Part shown: positions 42,693 to 51,477 of the stretch, piece by piece
How positions within the stretch are numbered: position 1 is the first letter of the stretch
Layout of the letters: every line of letters begins with the position of its first letter
Origin: Mixta intestinalis
Lineage (GTDB): Bacteria > Pseudomonadota > Gammaproteobacteria > Enterobacterales > Enterobacteriaceae
NCBI RefSeq assembly: GCF_009914055.1
Contig: NZ_CP028271.1
Span: 2,294,001 to 2,358,000, forward strand
Length of the DNA: 64,000 nt
Direction: 5' to 3'
Program-made: the position numbers and the translations under genes
Notes under the pieces: generated by a model
The model's database searches: none
The model's input: only the letters and a program-made list of their open reading frames with translations
What the model was told of the DNA's origin: nothing

Positions 42693-44087
42693 TTAAATCG
42701 CATCCTCCGGCAGATTAAGATCCCGTCCACGCGTTTCCGGGGCGAAAAAGGTGGTTGCCAGGCCGATGGCTGCCATAAACACGAAATAGAGGGCGATAGG
42801 CCACCAGTGTCCGTAGAAAGAGAGCAATGCCGAGGCCACCAGCGGAGCCGTTCCGCCAGACATAATAGAACCCAGCTCTTTAGCAAATGCCATTTTGGTA
42901 TAACGGTTGGTTACGCCAAACAGCTCGACGCCCCAGGCAGCCTGTACGCCGAAAATACCCAGCGACGCCAGCGCCATTCCCGTAACGATGGTGGCGATAA
43001 CAATCCAGGGCTCACGCGTATCCAGCAGCATAAAGGCGGGAAAAGCGTAGAGAATCAAGAGCAGACAGAACCAGCGGTAGGTGATACGTCTGCCGAATTT
43101 GTCAGAAAGCCAGCCCGCCAGAGGAATAACGGCGAACCCCAGCACGGAGGCGAGGAATACGGCAACCGTCGGTACGGATTTATCCACCATCAGCACCTTA
43201 GCGACATAGCCAATAATAAATCCCTGAGCGAGGTAAGAAGGGCCATTCTCGCCGATGCGCAAGCCAACCATCGTCCAGAAGGCTCTGGTACGCCGCCAGA
43301 AACTACGGGTATCATGGCGCTGCATCTTTTGCCCCAGCTGTAGCGCATGCGCACGTTCCACCTGTAGCTGAGCTTTTTGCCGCTCAAAAACCGGTGTTTC
43401 ACGCATATGGCGGCGGATTAACAGGGCTGCGGCGGCAATGAAAATGCTGCACAGGAACGGAATGCGCCATCCCCAGCTCAGCAAATCCTCTTTATCCATT
43501 TGTAATACGATCAGCCAGACCAGCGAAGCCAGCAATGTCCCGCTATTGGAACCCAGGGCGATGATTGAAGAAACCAGCCCGCGTCGCTTTACGGGCGCAT
43601 ATTCGCCCAGCATAACGGTGCCGCCTGAAAGTTCCGCTCCGGCCCCTAACCCCTGAGAAAAGCGCAGAATTACCAGACATATCGGGGCCCACACTCCAAT
43701 CCGGGCATAGCTGGGGATTAGCCCTATCAGCATAGTCGATAGTCCCATCAGCCCAATAGTGATAAGCATAACAACCTTACGGCCATGACGATCGCCTATC
43801 CAGCCGAAAAGCAGCGCACCGATAGGACGGGCAATAAAACCGACTGAATAGGCGGCAAAACTGGAAAGCAGAGCCATAACGGGCGTCGCCTCCGGAAAAA
43901 AGACGTCGCCGAAGATAATACCGGCAGCAAGACCATAGAGGGCGAAATCAGCGTATTCCATTGTTGTGCCCAGCCAGCAGGAAAGCGTTGCTCGCCAAAA
44001 TTCACGGCGTCCCTCAGAGGTTGCCAGGCGTTCCTGCGCGGCCTGTTGATCGCCGGACGGAGAAACAGAGGTTGAATGAGTGTTCAT
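42693..44087 (-). CDS. MFS transporter, metabolite:H+ symporter (MHS) type
   Basis: 464 residues with twelve membrane helices. MHS-subfamily features include LGTTMEYADFALYGLAAGII in the first helix and FIARPIGALLFGWIGDRHGRK, which contains the MFS loop 2-3 motif GDRHGRK. RFSQGLGAGAELSGGTVML and GWRIPFL are also typical of ShiA/ProP-like symporters. The natural substrate is unknown; the downstream nucleoside hydrolase suggests a nucleoside or related compound. First gene of the three-gene leftward cluster, preceded by the operator pair. Confidence 0.88.
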   Translation of the reverse strand: MNTHSTSVSPSGDQQAAQERLATSEGRREFWRATLSCWLGTTMEYADFALYGLAAGIIFGDVFFPEATPVMALLSSFAAYSVGFIARPIGALLFGWIGDRHGRKVVMLITIGLMGLSTMLIGLIPSYARIGVWAPICLVILRFSQGLGAGAELSGGTVMLGEYAPVKRRGLVSSIIALGSNSGTLLASLVWLIVLQMDKEDLLSWGWRIPFLCSIFIAAAALLIRRHMRETPVFERQKAQLQVERAHALQLGQKMQRHDTRSFWRRTRAFWTMVGLRIGENGPSYLAQGFIIGYVAKVLMVDKSVPTVAVFLASVLGFAVIPLAGWLSDKFGRRITYRWFCLLLILYAFPAFMLLDTREPWIVIATIVTGMALASLGIFGVQAAWGVELFGVTNRYTKMAFAKELGSIMSGGTAPLVASALLSFYGHWWPIALYFVFMAAIGLATTFFAPETRGRDLNLPEDAI

Positions 44088-44142
44088 AAGGAATCCTTAA
44101 AGTAACTGTCAACAAAGGGCCGCAGGCTTATCCCTTTTTCAT

Positions 44143-44198
44143 TCTACTCGCGTAGATTGTAATTTTTTAGCGCAGAGTAATAGATCTACCCGCGTAGC
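44143..44198. promoter_or_regulatory. Two LacI-type operator palindromes upstream of the MFS gene
   Basis: TCTACTCGCGTAGA (44143-44156) and TCTACCCGCGTAGC (44185-44198) agree in 12 of 14 positions. The centres are 42 bases apart (four helical turns), which would allow a looped dimer-of-dimers. The odd central CG is typical of LacI-family operators. They lie 56-111 bases upstream of the MFS start. Confidence 0.7.
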
Positions 44199-44245
44199 TT
44201 GAGCAAGTGGAAAGGTGAAATTTGCAATACAGATCACTTATACCT

Positions 44246-44268
44246 TTCAATTGTTACAATCAATTGAA
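44246..44268. repeat. Perfect 8-bp inverted repeat in the MFS/ROK gap
   Basis: TTCAATTG and CAATTGAA flank seven bases. It may be a further regulatory site. Apart from this and the operator pair, the 579-base gap 44088-44666 holds no gene that I can support. Confidence 0.4.
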
Positions 44269-44666
44269 TCACAGCGTGAACCACATCTCACAAAAGTTGC
44301 CAACCGCGACGAGAGGCAAAGATGATAGCCGCAGAAAAATGACCTACTGCTAACAGACTGAACAGGAGATAAAAATTTGCTGCGAGTCACAGAACAACAG
44401 CATATGTTGAAGGATAGTCTCTTCCACATTCCGGCAAGATAATAAAAATGTCCGCCGTTTAGCGGGCTGGCTGGCAATAATTAAAAACAATCAAATTGAC
44501 TTCACGACATTTATTATCCCTGGTCAAATCATCCTGGGTTCACGGAAAACAATAACGAGCTAAAAGCAATAACAGACTACCGCTTCACTAATGGCAAAGT
44601 CAGGACGGCATCTGGCTAAGGTGCCATTAATTGTTCTAAAATATCCTTTCCTGTAAACACTTCTTA

Positions 44667-45584
44667 TCAGGTATATAACTCCTTTGCGGGTAAAGATGAA
44701 ACGATATCCCCTTCCCTTGCATACCAAATCGCCCCTAAAACATTAGCGTTTTTCGTATACTTACAGCCGACTATTCTGGTGGTTATTAGTTTATTAAAGC
44801 GGGAGCTCACCTGGTAATAGGTATCCCGCAACTTTTCTGTCAGCCAGGTTTCTTCGCTGATGGCACCGCCAATACATATCACTTCAGGGTTGAAGGTCAC
44901 AGTAAGAGTATATAAACCCATAACATTATGCAGACACCACTCATCAATAACCTGCTGCGCTACTGGCTCACCGCTGAGGTATCTTTCACAAATCACCTTA
45001 CCATCAGTAACGCTATACGCCGCCGCGACTTTGCCATTATAAGCAGCCAGCAACGCGCTGGCGGAAGCCACGTGGCCAATACCGCATATTTTTCCGTGCG
45101 TAATGGACAATGGAATATGTGAAAACTCACCGGCTATACCGTTTTCGCCAGAAATTATCTTATCGCCCAGGCAAATGCACCCGCCAATGCCGGTACCGAT
45201 AATCCAGTAAGCGCTGGATTTGCTATTTCTGCCGTTTCCCATTTTAAGTTCACAGTAGGCGGCAGCTTTTCCATCGTTTAAAGTTTTGACCGGGACATTG
45301 AGCCTTTTCATAACTTCAGTATTAACGGTGGTGCCACAGATGCTTTCAAGGCTGCTGGCAGCTTTGGATAAAATTTTTGATGACTTATCGATAACGCCAG
45401 GGACGCTCACACCCACCCGTTGAATGGCAGAACAATCAATCCCCTGGCACAGGTAATCATAAAAATCCTGCACTGCATCAAACCCGACCGTAGGCTTCTG
45501 CCAGGATTTAATTATCGTATAGTTTTTATCGACAACGGCATATTTTATAAAGCTGCCGCCTATATCAATACCTAAATAGTGCAT
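44667..45584 (-). CDS. ROK family sugar kinase-like protein
   Basis: 305 residues. The ATP-binding start MHYLGIDIGGSFIKYAVVDK, the middle NDGKAAAYCELKMG and the motif WIIGTGIGGCICLG show the ROK fold. The usual zinc motif CxCGxxGCxE is degenerate: the matching stretch GKICGIGHVASASA keeps one cysteine. Zinc-less ROK kinases that act on beta-glucosides exist, which would fit the neighbouring GH4 and PTS genes. ATG 45582-45584 has GGAAG upstream; an alternative ATG at 45611 overlaps the GH4 stop (TAATG) and would add nine residues. Confidence 0.82.
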   Translation of the reverse strand: MHYLGIDIGGSFIKYAVVDKNYTIIKSWQKPTVGFDAVQDFYDYLCQGIDCSAIQRVGVSVPGVIDKSSKILSKAASSLESICGTTVNTEVMKRLNVPVKTLNDGKAAAYCELKMGNGRNSKSSAYWIIGTGIGGCICLGDKIISGENGIAGEFSHIPLSITHGKICGIGHVASASALLAAYNGKVAAAYSVTDGKVICERYLSGEPVAQQVIDEWCLHNVMGLYTLTVTFNPEVICIGGAISEETWLTEKLRDTYYQVSSRFNKLITTRIVGCKYTKNANVLGAIWYAREGDIVSSLPAKELYT

Positions 45585-45610
45585 GGTTTTCTTCCGGCTG
45601 ACATGAAACA

Positions 45611-46990
45611 TTAAGCAGATAGGCGTCTGGCGACAGGATCTTTTATCTCTATATTTACTAACCTGTTAATCACGTCTTTAAAGCGCGGAAGAAATTTTTG
45701 ATGTGCAATAAATAACTCATCCATTACGCGTTTTGCTGTCTCACCACCCGGAATCAGCGGATTCATAATGAAAGCCTGGAGCACCAGACCATAATCACCA
45801 GTGACGGCGGCTTCGCATACGCAAAGCTCCATATTCTTCATTAACTGTAGCCATCCTCTCTCGGCAGGTGCCAGCCGTCCGAAGGCTACAGGTAGCGCGC
45901 CTGCTGCGCCAATAAAACAGGAGACTTCAACCGCGCAGTCATTATCAAGATCGGGCACAGCGCCATTATTTTGCGTGGAAACAACAATATGTGATTGTTT
46001 ATTATTATAAATAGCCGAAATTGCCTCACATGCTGATTCTGAATAATAGAGTCCGCCCCTTTGCGATAAGAGTTCAGGTTTGGAGCTAAGCGACTGATTC
46101 TGATAGAGCGCCAAAAGCGCCGCCTCCATTTCCTGAACCTTTTCAGCTCTGGTTCCGGTAGTGTGGTACTCTTCTATACCGCGCTGTAGCATCTCCTCCT
46201 GTCGATAATAATAACGGTGATAACCGCAGGGCAGCAGATTCATTTGATTCAGCTGTTCTTTCAAAAAAGGCACCTTGTGGATATTGGCCGGTATACCGGT
46301 ATCGCGGTTATTGAACATGGCGTCGATAATCTTTGCAGTCACCTCTTTACCGTTACGGTCAAAAACGCGATGCCAGTGAAAATGGTTAAGCCCGGCAAAT
46401 TTGTAGGTAAGTTCTGACAGCGTGGCATCGATAGACTGCGGCTCTTTCATCATTGCGTTAACAGGTACATTGCACAGGCCAATGACGCGCCGCCAGCCGG
46501 TGTATCTGAGTATCGCCTCGGTAACCATTCCGCTGGGATTGGTAAAATTAATCAGCCATGCGTTCGGGCACAGCGCTGACATATCTTCAATTATCTCTAA
46601 TATAACCGGAATGGTACGCAGGGCTTTGAAAATACCGCCTGCCCCATTAGTTTCCTGACCCAACAGCCCATATGAAAAGGGAATCCTTTCATCCTTTATT
46701 CTTGCTTCCAGTTGCCCGACGCGAAACTGCGTGGTAACAAAATCCGCATTCTTTAGTGCGGTTTTTCTGTCCAGCGTTGAATATACCTTTACGTTATAAG
46801 GCGAGGCGTCCCACATTCTTTGCGCCAGCTTACTCACGATCTCCAGTTTGTTTCTGCCTTCCTCAACGTCAACCAGCCACATTTCGGTAATCGGCAGCTC
46901 ATCATAGCGTTTGATAAAACCATCAATCAGCTCCGGCGTATAGGTACTGCCACCGCCGATAGTCACTACTTTTAAAGATTTTCTTTGCAT
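45611..46990 (-). CDS. GH4 6-phospho-beta-glucosidase
   Basis: 459 residues. NAD-binding N-terminus VVTIGGGSTYTPELIDGFIK, then FRVGQLEARIKDERIP, NPSGMVTEAILRYTG, GLCNVPVNAM (metal-ligand Cys) and AGLNHFHWHRVF (metal-ligand His). GH4 enzymes use NAD+ and Mn2+ with a redox elimination mechanism to cleave phosphorylated disaccharides delivered by the PTS. Sequence is of the CelF/LicH type, so the substrate is likely cellobiose 6-phosphate or a similar beta-glucoside. It lies between the EIIC and ROK genes. Confidence 0.9.
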   Translation of the reverse strand: MQRKSLKVVTIGGGSTYTPELIDGFIKRYDELPITEMWLVDVEEGRNKLEIVSKLAQRMWDASPYNVKVYSTLDRKTALKNADFVTTQFRVGQLEARIKDERIPFSYGLLGQETNGAGGIFKALRTIPVILEIIEDMSALCPNAWLINFTNPSGMVTEAILRYTGWRRVIGLCNVPVNAMMKEPQSIDATLSELTYKFAGLNHFHWHRVFDRNGKEVTAKIIDAMFNNRDTGIPANIHKVPFLKEQLNQMNLLPCGYHRYYYRQEEMLQRGIEEYHTTGTRAEKVQEMEAALLALYQNQSLSSKPELLSQRGGLYYSESACEAISAIYNNKQSHIVVSTQNNGAVPDLDNDCAVEVSCFIGAAGALPVAFGRLAPAERGWLQLMKNMELCVCEAAVTGDYGLVLQAFIMNPLIPGGETAKRVMDELFIAHQKFLPRFKDVINRLVNIEIKDPVARRLSA

Positions 46991-47050
46991 AATTTATTCT
47001 TCTTTCAGACGCGTTAGGAAGTTAATCATCAATACCATCAAGGAAATACG

Positions 47051-48361
47051 CTAATCTTTATCCTGCTGAGCCTTTTCTTTTTCCAGGTACAATTTGTCCT
47101 GGATAACCATAAATGGATAATAAATCAGCACCGAAACAATAATAATTAAAATTTGTACAATAACGCCTTTATAGCCCTGCAATATAAACCCAGACAAAAC
47201 AGGGGGCATAGTCCAGGGAACCTGGATAGCGGTAAAAGGAGGTAAAAACCCGGTAGCAATAGCGGCATAGATGATGGTAAGCGTAATAACCGGAACGCAT
47301 AGAAACGGGATCACCATAATAAAATTATAGACAATCGGCAGGCCAAAAATAACCGGCTCATTAATATTAAACAAACCCGGCAGCAGCGCCAGCCTGGATA
47401 TATCTTTCATTTGCTTCGATTTTGCGCGCAGAAGCGCCGCGATTAACAGCCCAATCGTCACGCCGGTACCGCCAGTTTTTACAAAGTAGTCAAGCACCTG
47501 AGGCGTCATAATATAAGCCCCGGCTGACAGAGTTAATGTCCCTGCGGCGGCTAATTGCGCATTTGCCAGGGAGTTAGCCGTGAGTATTGGAAGAATAGGT
47601 CCCATAACAATATTAGGCCCGTGTAACCCCATCCAGAACAGAAGTGCGCACAGAAAAACCATGATAACTGCACCAATCCAGGTATCGGTTAGCGTCTGCA
47701 TGGGCGTTTGCAGTCCGGTAAAAATATACTCGGTCAGGGTAGTATTCATCGTACTGAAAAAACAGTATGTCAACATCGATAGCAGTATAATGACGAAACC
47801 AGGAATAACGGCGATAAACGCATTAGCCACCCCTTCCGGCACCCCGGCAGGCATTTTTATCGTTATTTTTCGCTTAACGAAGTAACAAAATATGGCAGAA
47901 GAAACCAAACTTATGATTATGGCTGTAATCACACCTTGCCCGCCGGTCCATAGCTTGGGTATTACCGATTCTATTTTCTCACCGTCAGGCGCACCAACCG
48001 ACGATGCAGTAACAATCAGGAAAGAAATTAATGCGGTTATCGCATTGGATATGCCATCGACACGTTCATTTCTCGCATAGTGATACGAGATACCCAAAAC
48101 CGAAATGATGGCGATAATATCAAACGTCGATCCGACAACTTTGTTTATGCCCGCATCCCAGCGCTCGCCGAACAGTGAAATCATAAAATCATGGTATCCT
48201 GCAACAGGCAGATTAGCGGCCAGTAAAAATAGAGAGCCAATCAATGTTGCTGGCATAGTTAAAACGAATCCATCTTTTAAAGCAACCAACGCTTTCGTAC
48301 TGGCAATGCGTGCAATTATATTAAGGCAGCCTTCTAATCTGGCAACGGCTTTATTATTCAT
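47051..48361 (-). CDS. PTS EIIC component, cellobiose/lactose family
   Basis: 436 residues with about ten membrane helices. Family features are ALKDGFVLTMPATLIGSLFL near the N-terminus, ALLFWMGLHGPNIVMGPILP and the substrate-site motif GLFNINEPVIFGLPIV. It imports a beta-glucoside with phosphorylation. ATG 48359-48361 has AAGGGA upstream and gives MNNKAVARLEG. No EIIA or EIIB gene is in the cluster, so it must borrow partners from another locus. First gene of the EIIC-GH4-ROK operon. Confidence 0.9.
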   Translation of the reverse strand: MNNKAVARLEGCLNIIARIASTKALVALKDGFVLTMPATLIGSLFLLAANLPVAGYHDFMISLFGERWDAGINKVVGSTFDIIAIISVLGISYHYARNERVDGISNAITALISFLIVTASSVGAPDGEKIESVIPKLWTGGQGVITAIIISLVSSAIFCYFVKRKITIKMPAGVPEGVANAFIAVIPGFVIILLSMLTYCFFSTMNTTLTEYIFTGLQTPMQTLTDTWIGAVIMVFLCALLFWMGLHGPNIVMGPILPILTANSLANAQLAAAGTLTLSAGAYIMTPQVLDYFVKTGGTGVTIGLLIAALLRAKSKQMKDISRLALLPGLFNINEPVIFGLPIVYNFIMVIPFLCVPVITLTIIYAAIATGFLPPFTAIQVPWTMPPVLSGFILQGYKGVIVQILIIIVSVLIYYPFMVIQDKLYLEKEKAQQDKD

Positions 48362-48489
48362 GCTGTCCCTTACCCTGCCGGGCATACTATATTTTGAATT
48401 TTTATTAATTTACCAGGTTAATATCATTATTCCCCTGTATTTTTATCTCCTGCATTCGCTGATAAACTATCCCGCTATCATTACTCTCA

Positions 48490-48523
48490 TGGAATAGCGT
48501 TACGTCACAAATTTACTATTCCA
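48490..48523. promoter_or_regulatory. Inverted repeat upstream of the PTS operon
   Basis: TGGAATAG (48490-48497) and CTATTCCA (48516-48523) are perfect inverted halves separated by 18 bases, about 130 bases upstream of the EIIC start. It could be a regulator site for the beta-glucoside operon. The rest of 48362-48681 holds no gene that I can support. Confidence 0.45.
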
Positions 48524-48681
48524 CGGGTAAATATTGGCTTGTTCACTCCGCTGAGTGGTTAATGATTTATCTTATTGTTAATGTTCACATAACAAATCCG
48601 GCAGCATTAAATTATGGTTATTTACCAGAAAACAACGAAACAGCGGAAATTCGTATAACGGATGGTTCGGGATGGGATGAT

Positions 48682-48708
48682 ACCCACCGACAGGCTATCG
48701 GTGGGTAA
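48682..48708 (-). terminator. Hairpin after the srf-type operon
   Basis: A perfect 10-bp stem TACCCACCGA / TCGGTGGGTA with a 7-base loop, immediately after the last lipoprotein gene. There is no clear T run on the minus strand. Confidence 0.5.
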
Positions 48709-48712
48709 AGTG

Positions 48713-49195
48713 TTACTGTGAGGCCAGCATCTCCTGAAGACTGGCAAGCTGATCCTGCAATTTTTGCAGTTCCATCTGTTTTTGCATTTCAGAGGTGGAA
48801 GGACGGTTCTGTGCCTCCTTCATACTTTTTTCCAACTCGGCGATCTGTTTTTGCGCTTCTGCATGTCCGGCATTTTTCTGCTTTAGCTGCGTCAATAGTG
48901 TGGTCATAGAACGCTGTAGCGCCTGCTGTTTTTGCCGCTTGCTGGCAACGCTGGCATTGCTCTGCGCTTTTTCTTCCGCAATAGCGGCATAAACGGCAAG
49001 AAACTCTTTATTCAGCGCCTGCTCATGCTGAAGAGTCTGTTTTTTATCCGCCACACGCTGATCCCAGGCCCCTGAATAATTACAGTTAAACTTAGTAATA
49101 ATACTCACGTCACCGGTAGTAGGATCGCAATCCTTAATATTCGTTACACACCCTGTCAGCAACAGCGTACTGATAATGATGAATATACCTTTCAT
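48713..49195 (-). CDS. Coiled-coil lipoprotein of the srf-type operon
   Basis: 160 residues. Signal peptide with lipobox LLTGC (Cys16), a short Cys-containing segment (KDCDPTTGDVSIITKFNCNY), then an almost continuous coiled coil rich in Gln, Lys, Glu and Ala to the end. I recognise no named family. It lies 8 bases downstream of another coiled-coil lipoprotein, at the end of the operon, so both probably form an envelope part of the same system. Confidence 0.8.
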   Translation of the reverse strand: MKGIFIIISTLLLTGCVTNIKDCDPTTGDVSIITKFNCNYSGAWDQRVADKKQTLQHEQALNKEFLAVYAAIAEEKAQSNASVASKRQKQQALQRSMTTLLTQLKQKNAGHAEAQKQIAELEKSMKEAQNRPSTSEMQKQMELQKLQDQLASLQEMLASQ

Positions 49196-49203
49196 GCTAT
49201 TCC

Positions 49204-49911
49204 TCAGCTCACTTTTAATGCGGTACGTTGATCGTACAGGCTATCCAGTTCCCATTGCAGCGAACCGATTTTGTCGCGCATTTGAGCAATTTCGGTGTCC
49301 AACTTTTTAGTATTACTGCCTGACTGACTGATGACGGTTGAAACCTCCTGCCACTGCTTCTCATGTTTTTTCATATCGCTGATAATGTTACGCAGATAAG
49401 CGATATTGGCATCCACCCCTTTGATTTGCTTTTGCAGCTCTTCTTTTTTAACCGCATCAGATGCCATCGCTTTCTCAATTTTCGCCAGCGTCTCTTTATC
49501 ACTGGCTATAACCAATTTCGCTACCTCGGAAGCGTTCTGAATGCGATTATTTTCTGCCTGAACATCTTTAATGGATGCATTCAGTTGTTCTTCTTCGGTA
49601 GCATATTTTTTACGCTGATTATCCAGGTAAGCGTTCGCTCCCACACCAATACCACAACCGGCTACCGCCGCCGCAATCATACAAACGGCTTTATGGCTGG
49701 AGTTACTTGCCGCGCAGGCCAGCGCCCCCAGTACTGCGCCTCCGGCGCAGGCCATAATGCCTGATTTATTAAAGAATTCGATATCCTGACTGCTCGACAA
49801 ACGTGGATCGACACTGCCACCGGTATTAATACCGCCGCTGTTTTGACAGCCAGCGAGAACGACAATTAAACCGGTAACTATTGCTGTGCGTAATGTTTTA
49901 AACATCGCCAT
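49204..49911 (-). CDS. Lipoprotein with glycine/alanine membrane-like segment and coiled coil
   Basis: 235 residues. Lipobox VLAGC (Cys22), then a small-residue hydrophobic stretch with several cysteines (GIMACAGGAVLGALACAAS; VCMIAAAVAGCGIGVGA) resembling glycine-zipper membrane segments, and a long coiled coil (residues about 90-230). No named family recognised. Start at 49911 or at the third codon (49905). It sits between the FGE-domain gene and the last lipoprotein. Confidence 0.8.
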   Translation of the reverse strand: MAMFKTLRTAIVTGLIVVLAGCQNSGGINTGGSVDPRLSSSQDIEFFNKSGIMACAGGAVLGALACAASNSSHKAVCMIAAAVAGCGIGVGANAYLDNQRKKYATEEEQLNASIKDVQAENNRIQNASEVAKLVIASDKETLAKIEKAMASDAVKKEELQKQIKGVDANIAYLRNIISDMKKHEKQWQEVSTVISQSGSNTKKLDTEIAQMRDKIGSLQWELDSLYDQRTALKVS

Positions 49912-49938
49912 TACTTAATATCCCCTTCGGATTGATAA

Positions 49939-51477
49939 TTAGTTATTTTTTTTACATGCGCTAAGCCAGCTATCACGCGCAATTTTTCCATCCTGCCAAT
50001 ACCCCTGAAGATTATTCCAGTAGGTGTTCAGGTATCCGTTAAGATTGGTTTTACCCCGCGCGGCCATTTGCTGCTGAACAACCGCGATCTGTTGTTCAAT
50101 AAGGTTTTTATCGTAGGTCGATCCCATATCCACCAGCGTATCGGCGTAATAGCTGGTGATAAAATTTAATGCTTTTTGATGCTGATCCAGCTGTTCCTGG
50201 CGACGTGCACAGTTAGCATCAACCTGACTCTCTGCCGCACAGGTTTTTGCATAAAGCTGATTCAGACGATCAAAGAATTCGCCATCATCTTTCATCTTGG
50301 TGCAGAGAAACGCGCCCAGCTGTAAAGAGGTGCGTATGGCCTGATCGCGCTGTTCATTACGTAGCTGGCTATTAGCACGTAGCTCACTGCGCAGCTGTTC
50401 CAGTTCCTTTTTAACGCTTCCATCCTGTACTTTGGCAGAGATTGCATTCAGGTTCTGTAACGAATCCTTTTCCTCACCAGCAGCGTTATTTCCCTTTTTC
50501 TCCGAGCCCAGGGCCTGCCACTCTTTTTCGATCGCTTTAATACGATCGCGCGAAGTGAGCGTGGCGGAAACCAGCGCTAAACGCATACCGGTGGTTTTAC
50601 CCGCGTTTTCCCCTTCCGCCCGGTAGTAAGGCTCTTCTGTACGCAGTGAACTGCGAATATCCGCCTGAGCGGTGACAAAGCTGCCGCCGCGTACGATATA
50701 GCCACCGGCTTTGCCATGCAGCCGGTCAAGCTTATTCAGGCGAAAGGGTTCAAACATCATTTCCGCCGCATTACCCAACATATCGTGCAGCCCCAACGGA
50801 TTAGGTTTCAGCAGGCCAGACAGCTGAATTTTTCCATTCGATGACTGCGATCCGGCAAACCAGACGTAGCTATTGATCCCTTCCGGCATAGGAAAATAGC
50901 GATCGCGAAATTCAGCGGAGGAAACCGCCAGGCCGCCGCGTGCGGCAAACTCCCATTCGGTTTCGGTAGGCAGGCGCAAAAAGCCCGGTTGTCCGTCATC
51001 CTGCGGCAGTGCGGTCGGCTGATTTTTTCGTAGCCACAGGTTGTAGCGATTAGCGAACGCCATCGCATCCGGCCAGCCGATATTGACTTTAGGGAAACGC
51101 CCTTTGATATTCAGCTCAGGGCACTCTCCGGAGAGGGCGCGGTACTGTAAGTCGCTCAGCTCATACTTCGCCAGCAGGTAATAACGCCCTTTTTCTTTCT
51201 CATCCGGGAAGCTACCGGCAATATATTCAGGGCGAGACTGCTCAACGTAGCCCCACTCGCTGCCCTCCTGACCGAGCGTAATACTGTAATCGGCCAGCGG
51301 CTTATCCAGCGGAATGCTGATTTTACGAAACGCCATCGCTCCGTCGCAGGGCATTGGCAGAATCACATCGTCCGGCAGCGGTTGTGGATTCCAGTATTTC
51401 TCATCCCATGCCGCTTTTGTGGCGCAGGCATAGCCCATCCCCGCGATCATCAGGGGCATTAACAGATTAAATTTCAC
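49939..51477 (-). CDS. Exported FGE/SUMF1-domain protein with coiled-coil C-terminus
   Basis: 512 residues with a signal peptide (MKFNLLMPLMIAGMGYACA). Residues about 80-310 show a formylglycine-generating-enzyme-like fold: YELSDLQYRALSG, VNIGWPDAMAFANRYNLWLR, RLPTETEWEFAARGG, NPLGLHDMLGNAAEMMFEPF and YIVRGGSFVTAQADIRSSLR. Many bacterial members of this fold are not enzymes but binding modules. I see no obvious paired catalytic cysteines in the final segment. The C-terminal 200 residues are coiled-coil with four cysteines. Its start overlaps the ABC permease stop by 11 bases. Confidence 0.85.
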   Translation of the reverse strand: MKFNLLMPLMIAGMGYACATKAAWDEKYWNPQPLPDDVILPMPCDGAMAFRKISIPLDKPLADYSITLGQEGSEWGYVEQSRPEYIAGSFPDEKEKGRYYLLAKYELSDLQYRALSGECPELNIKGRFPKVNIGWPDAMAFANRYNLWLRKNQPTALPQDDGQPGFLRLPTETEWEFAARGGLAVSSAEFRDRYFPMPEGINSYVWFAGSQSSNGKIQLSGLLKPNPLGLHDMLGNAAEMMFEPFRLNKLDRLHGKAGGYIVRGGSFVTAQADIRSSLRTEEPYYRAEGENAGKTTGMRLALVSATLTSRDRIKAIEKEWQALGSEKKGNNAAGEEKDSLQNLNAISAKVQDGSVKKELEQLRSELRANSQLRNEQRDQAIRTSLQLGAFLCTKMKDDGEFFDRLNQLYAKTCAAESQVDANCARRQEQLDQHQKALNFITSYYADTLVDMGSTYDKNLIEQQIAVVQQQMAARGKTNLNGYLNTYWNNLQGYWQDGKIARDSWLSACKKNN

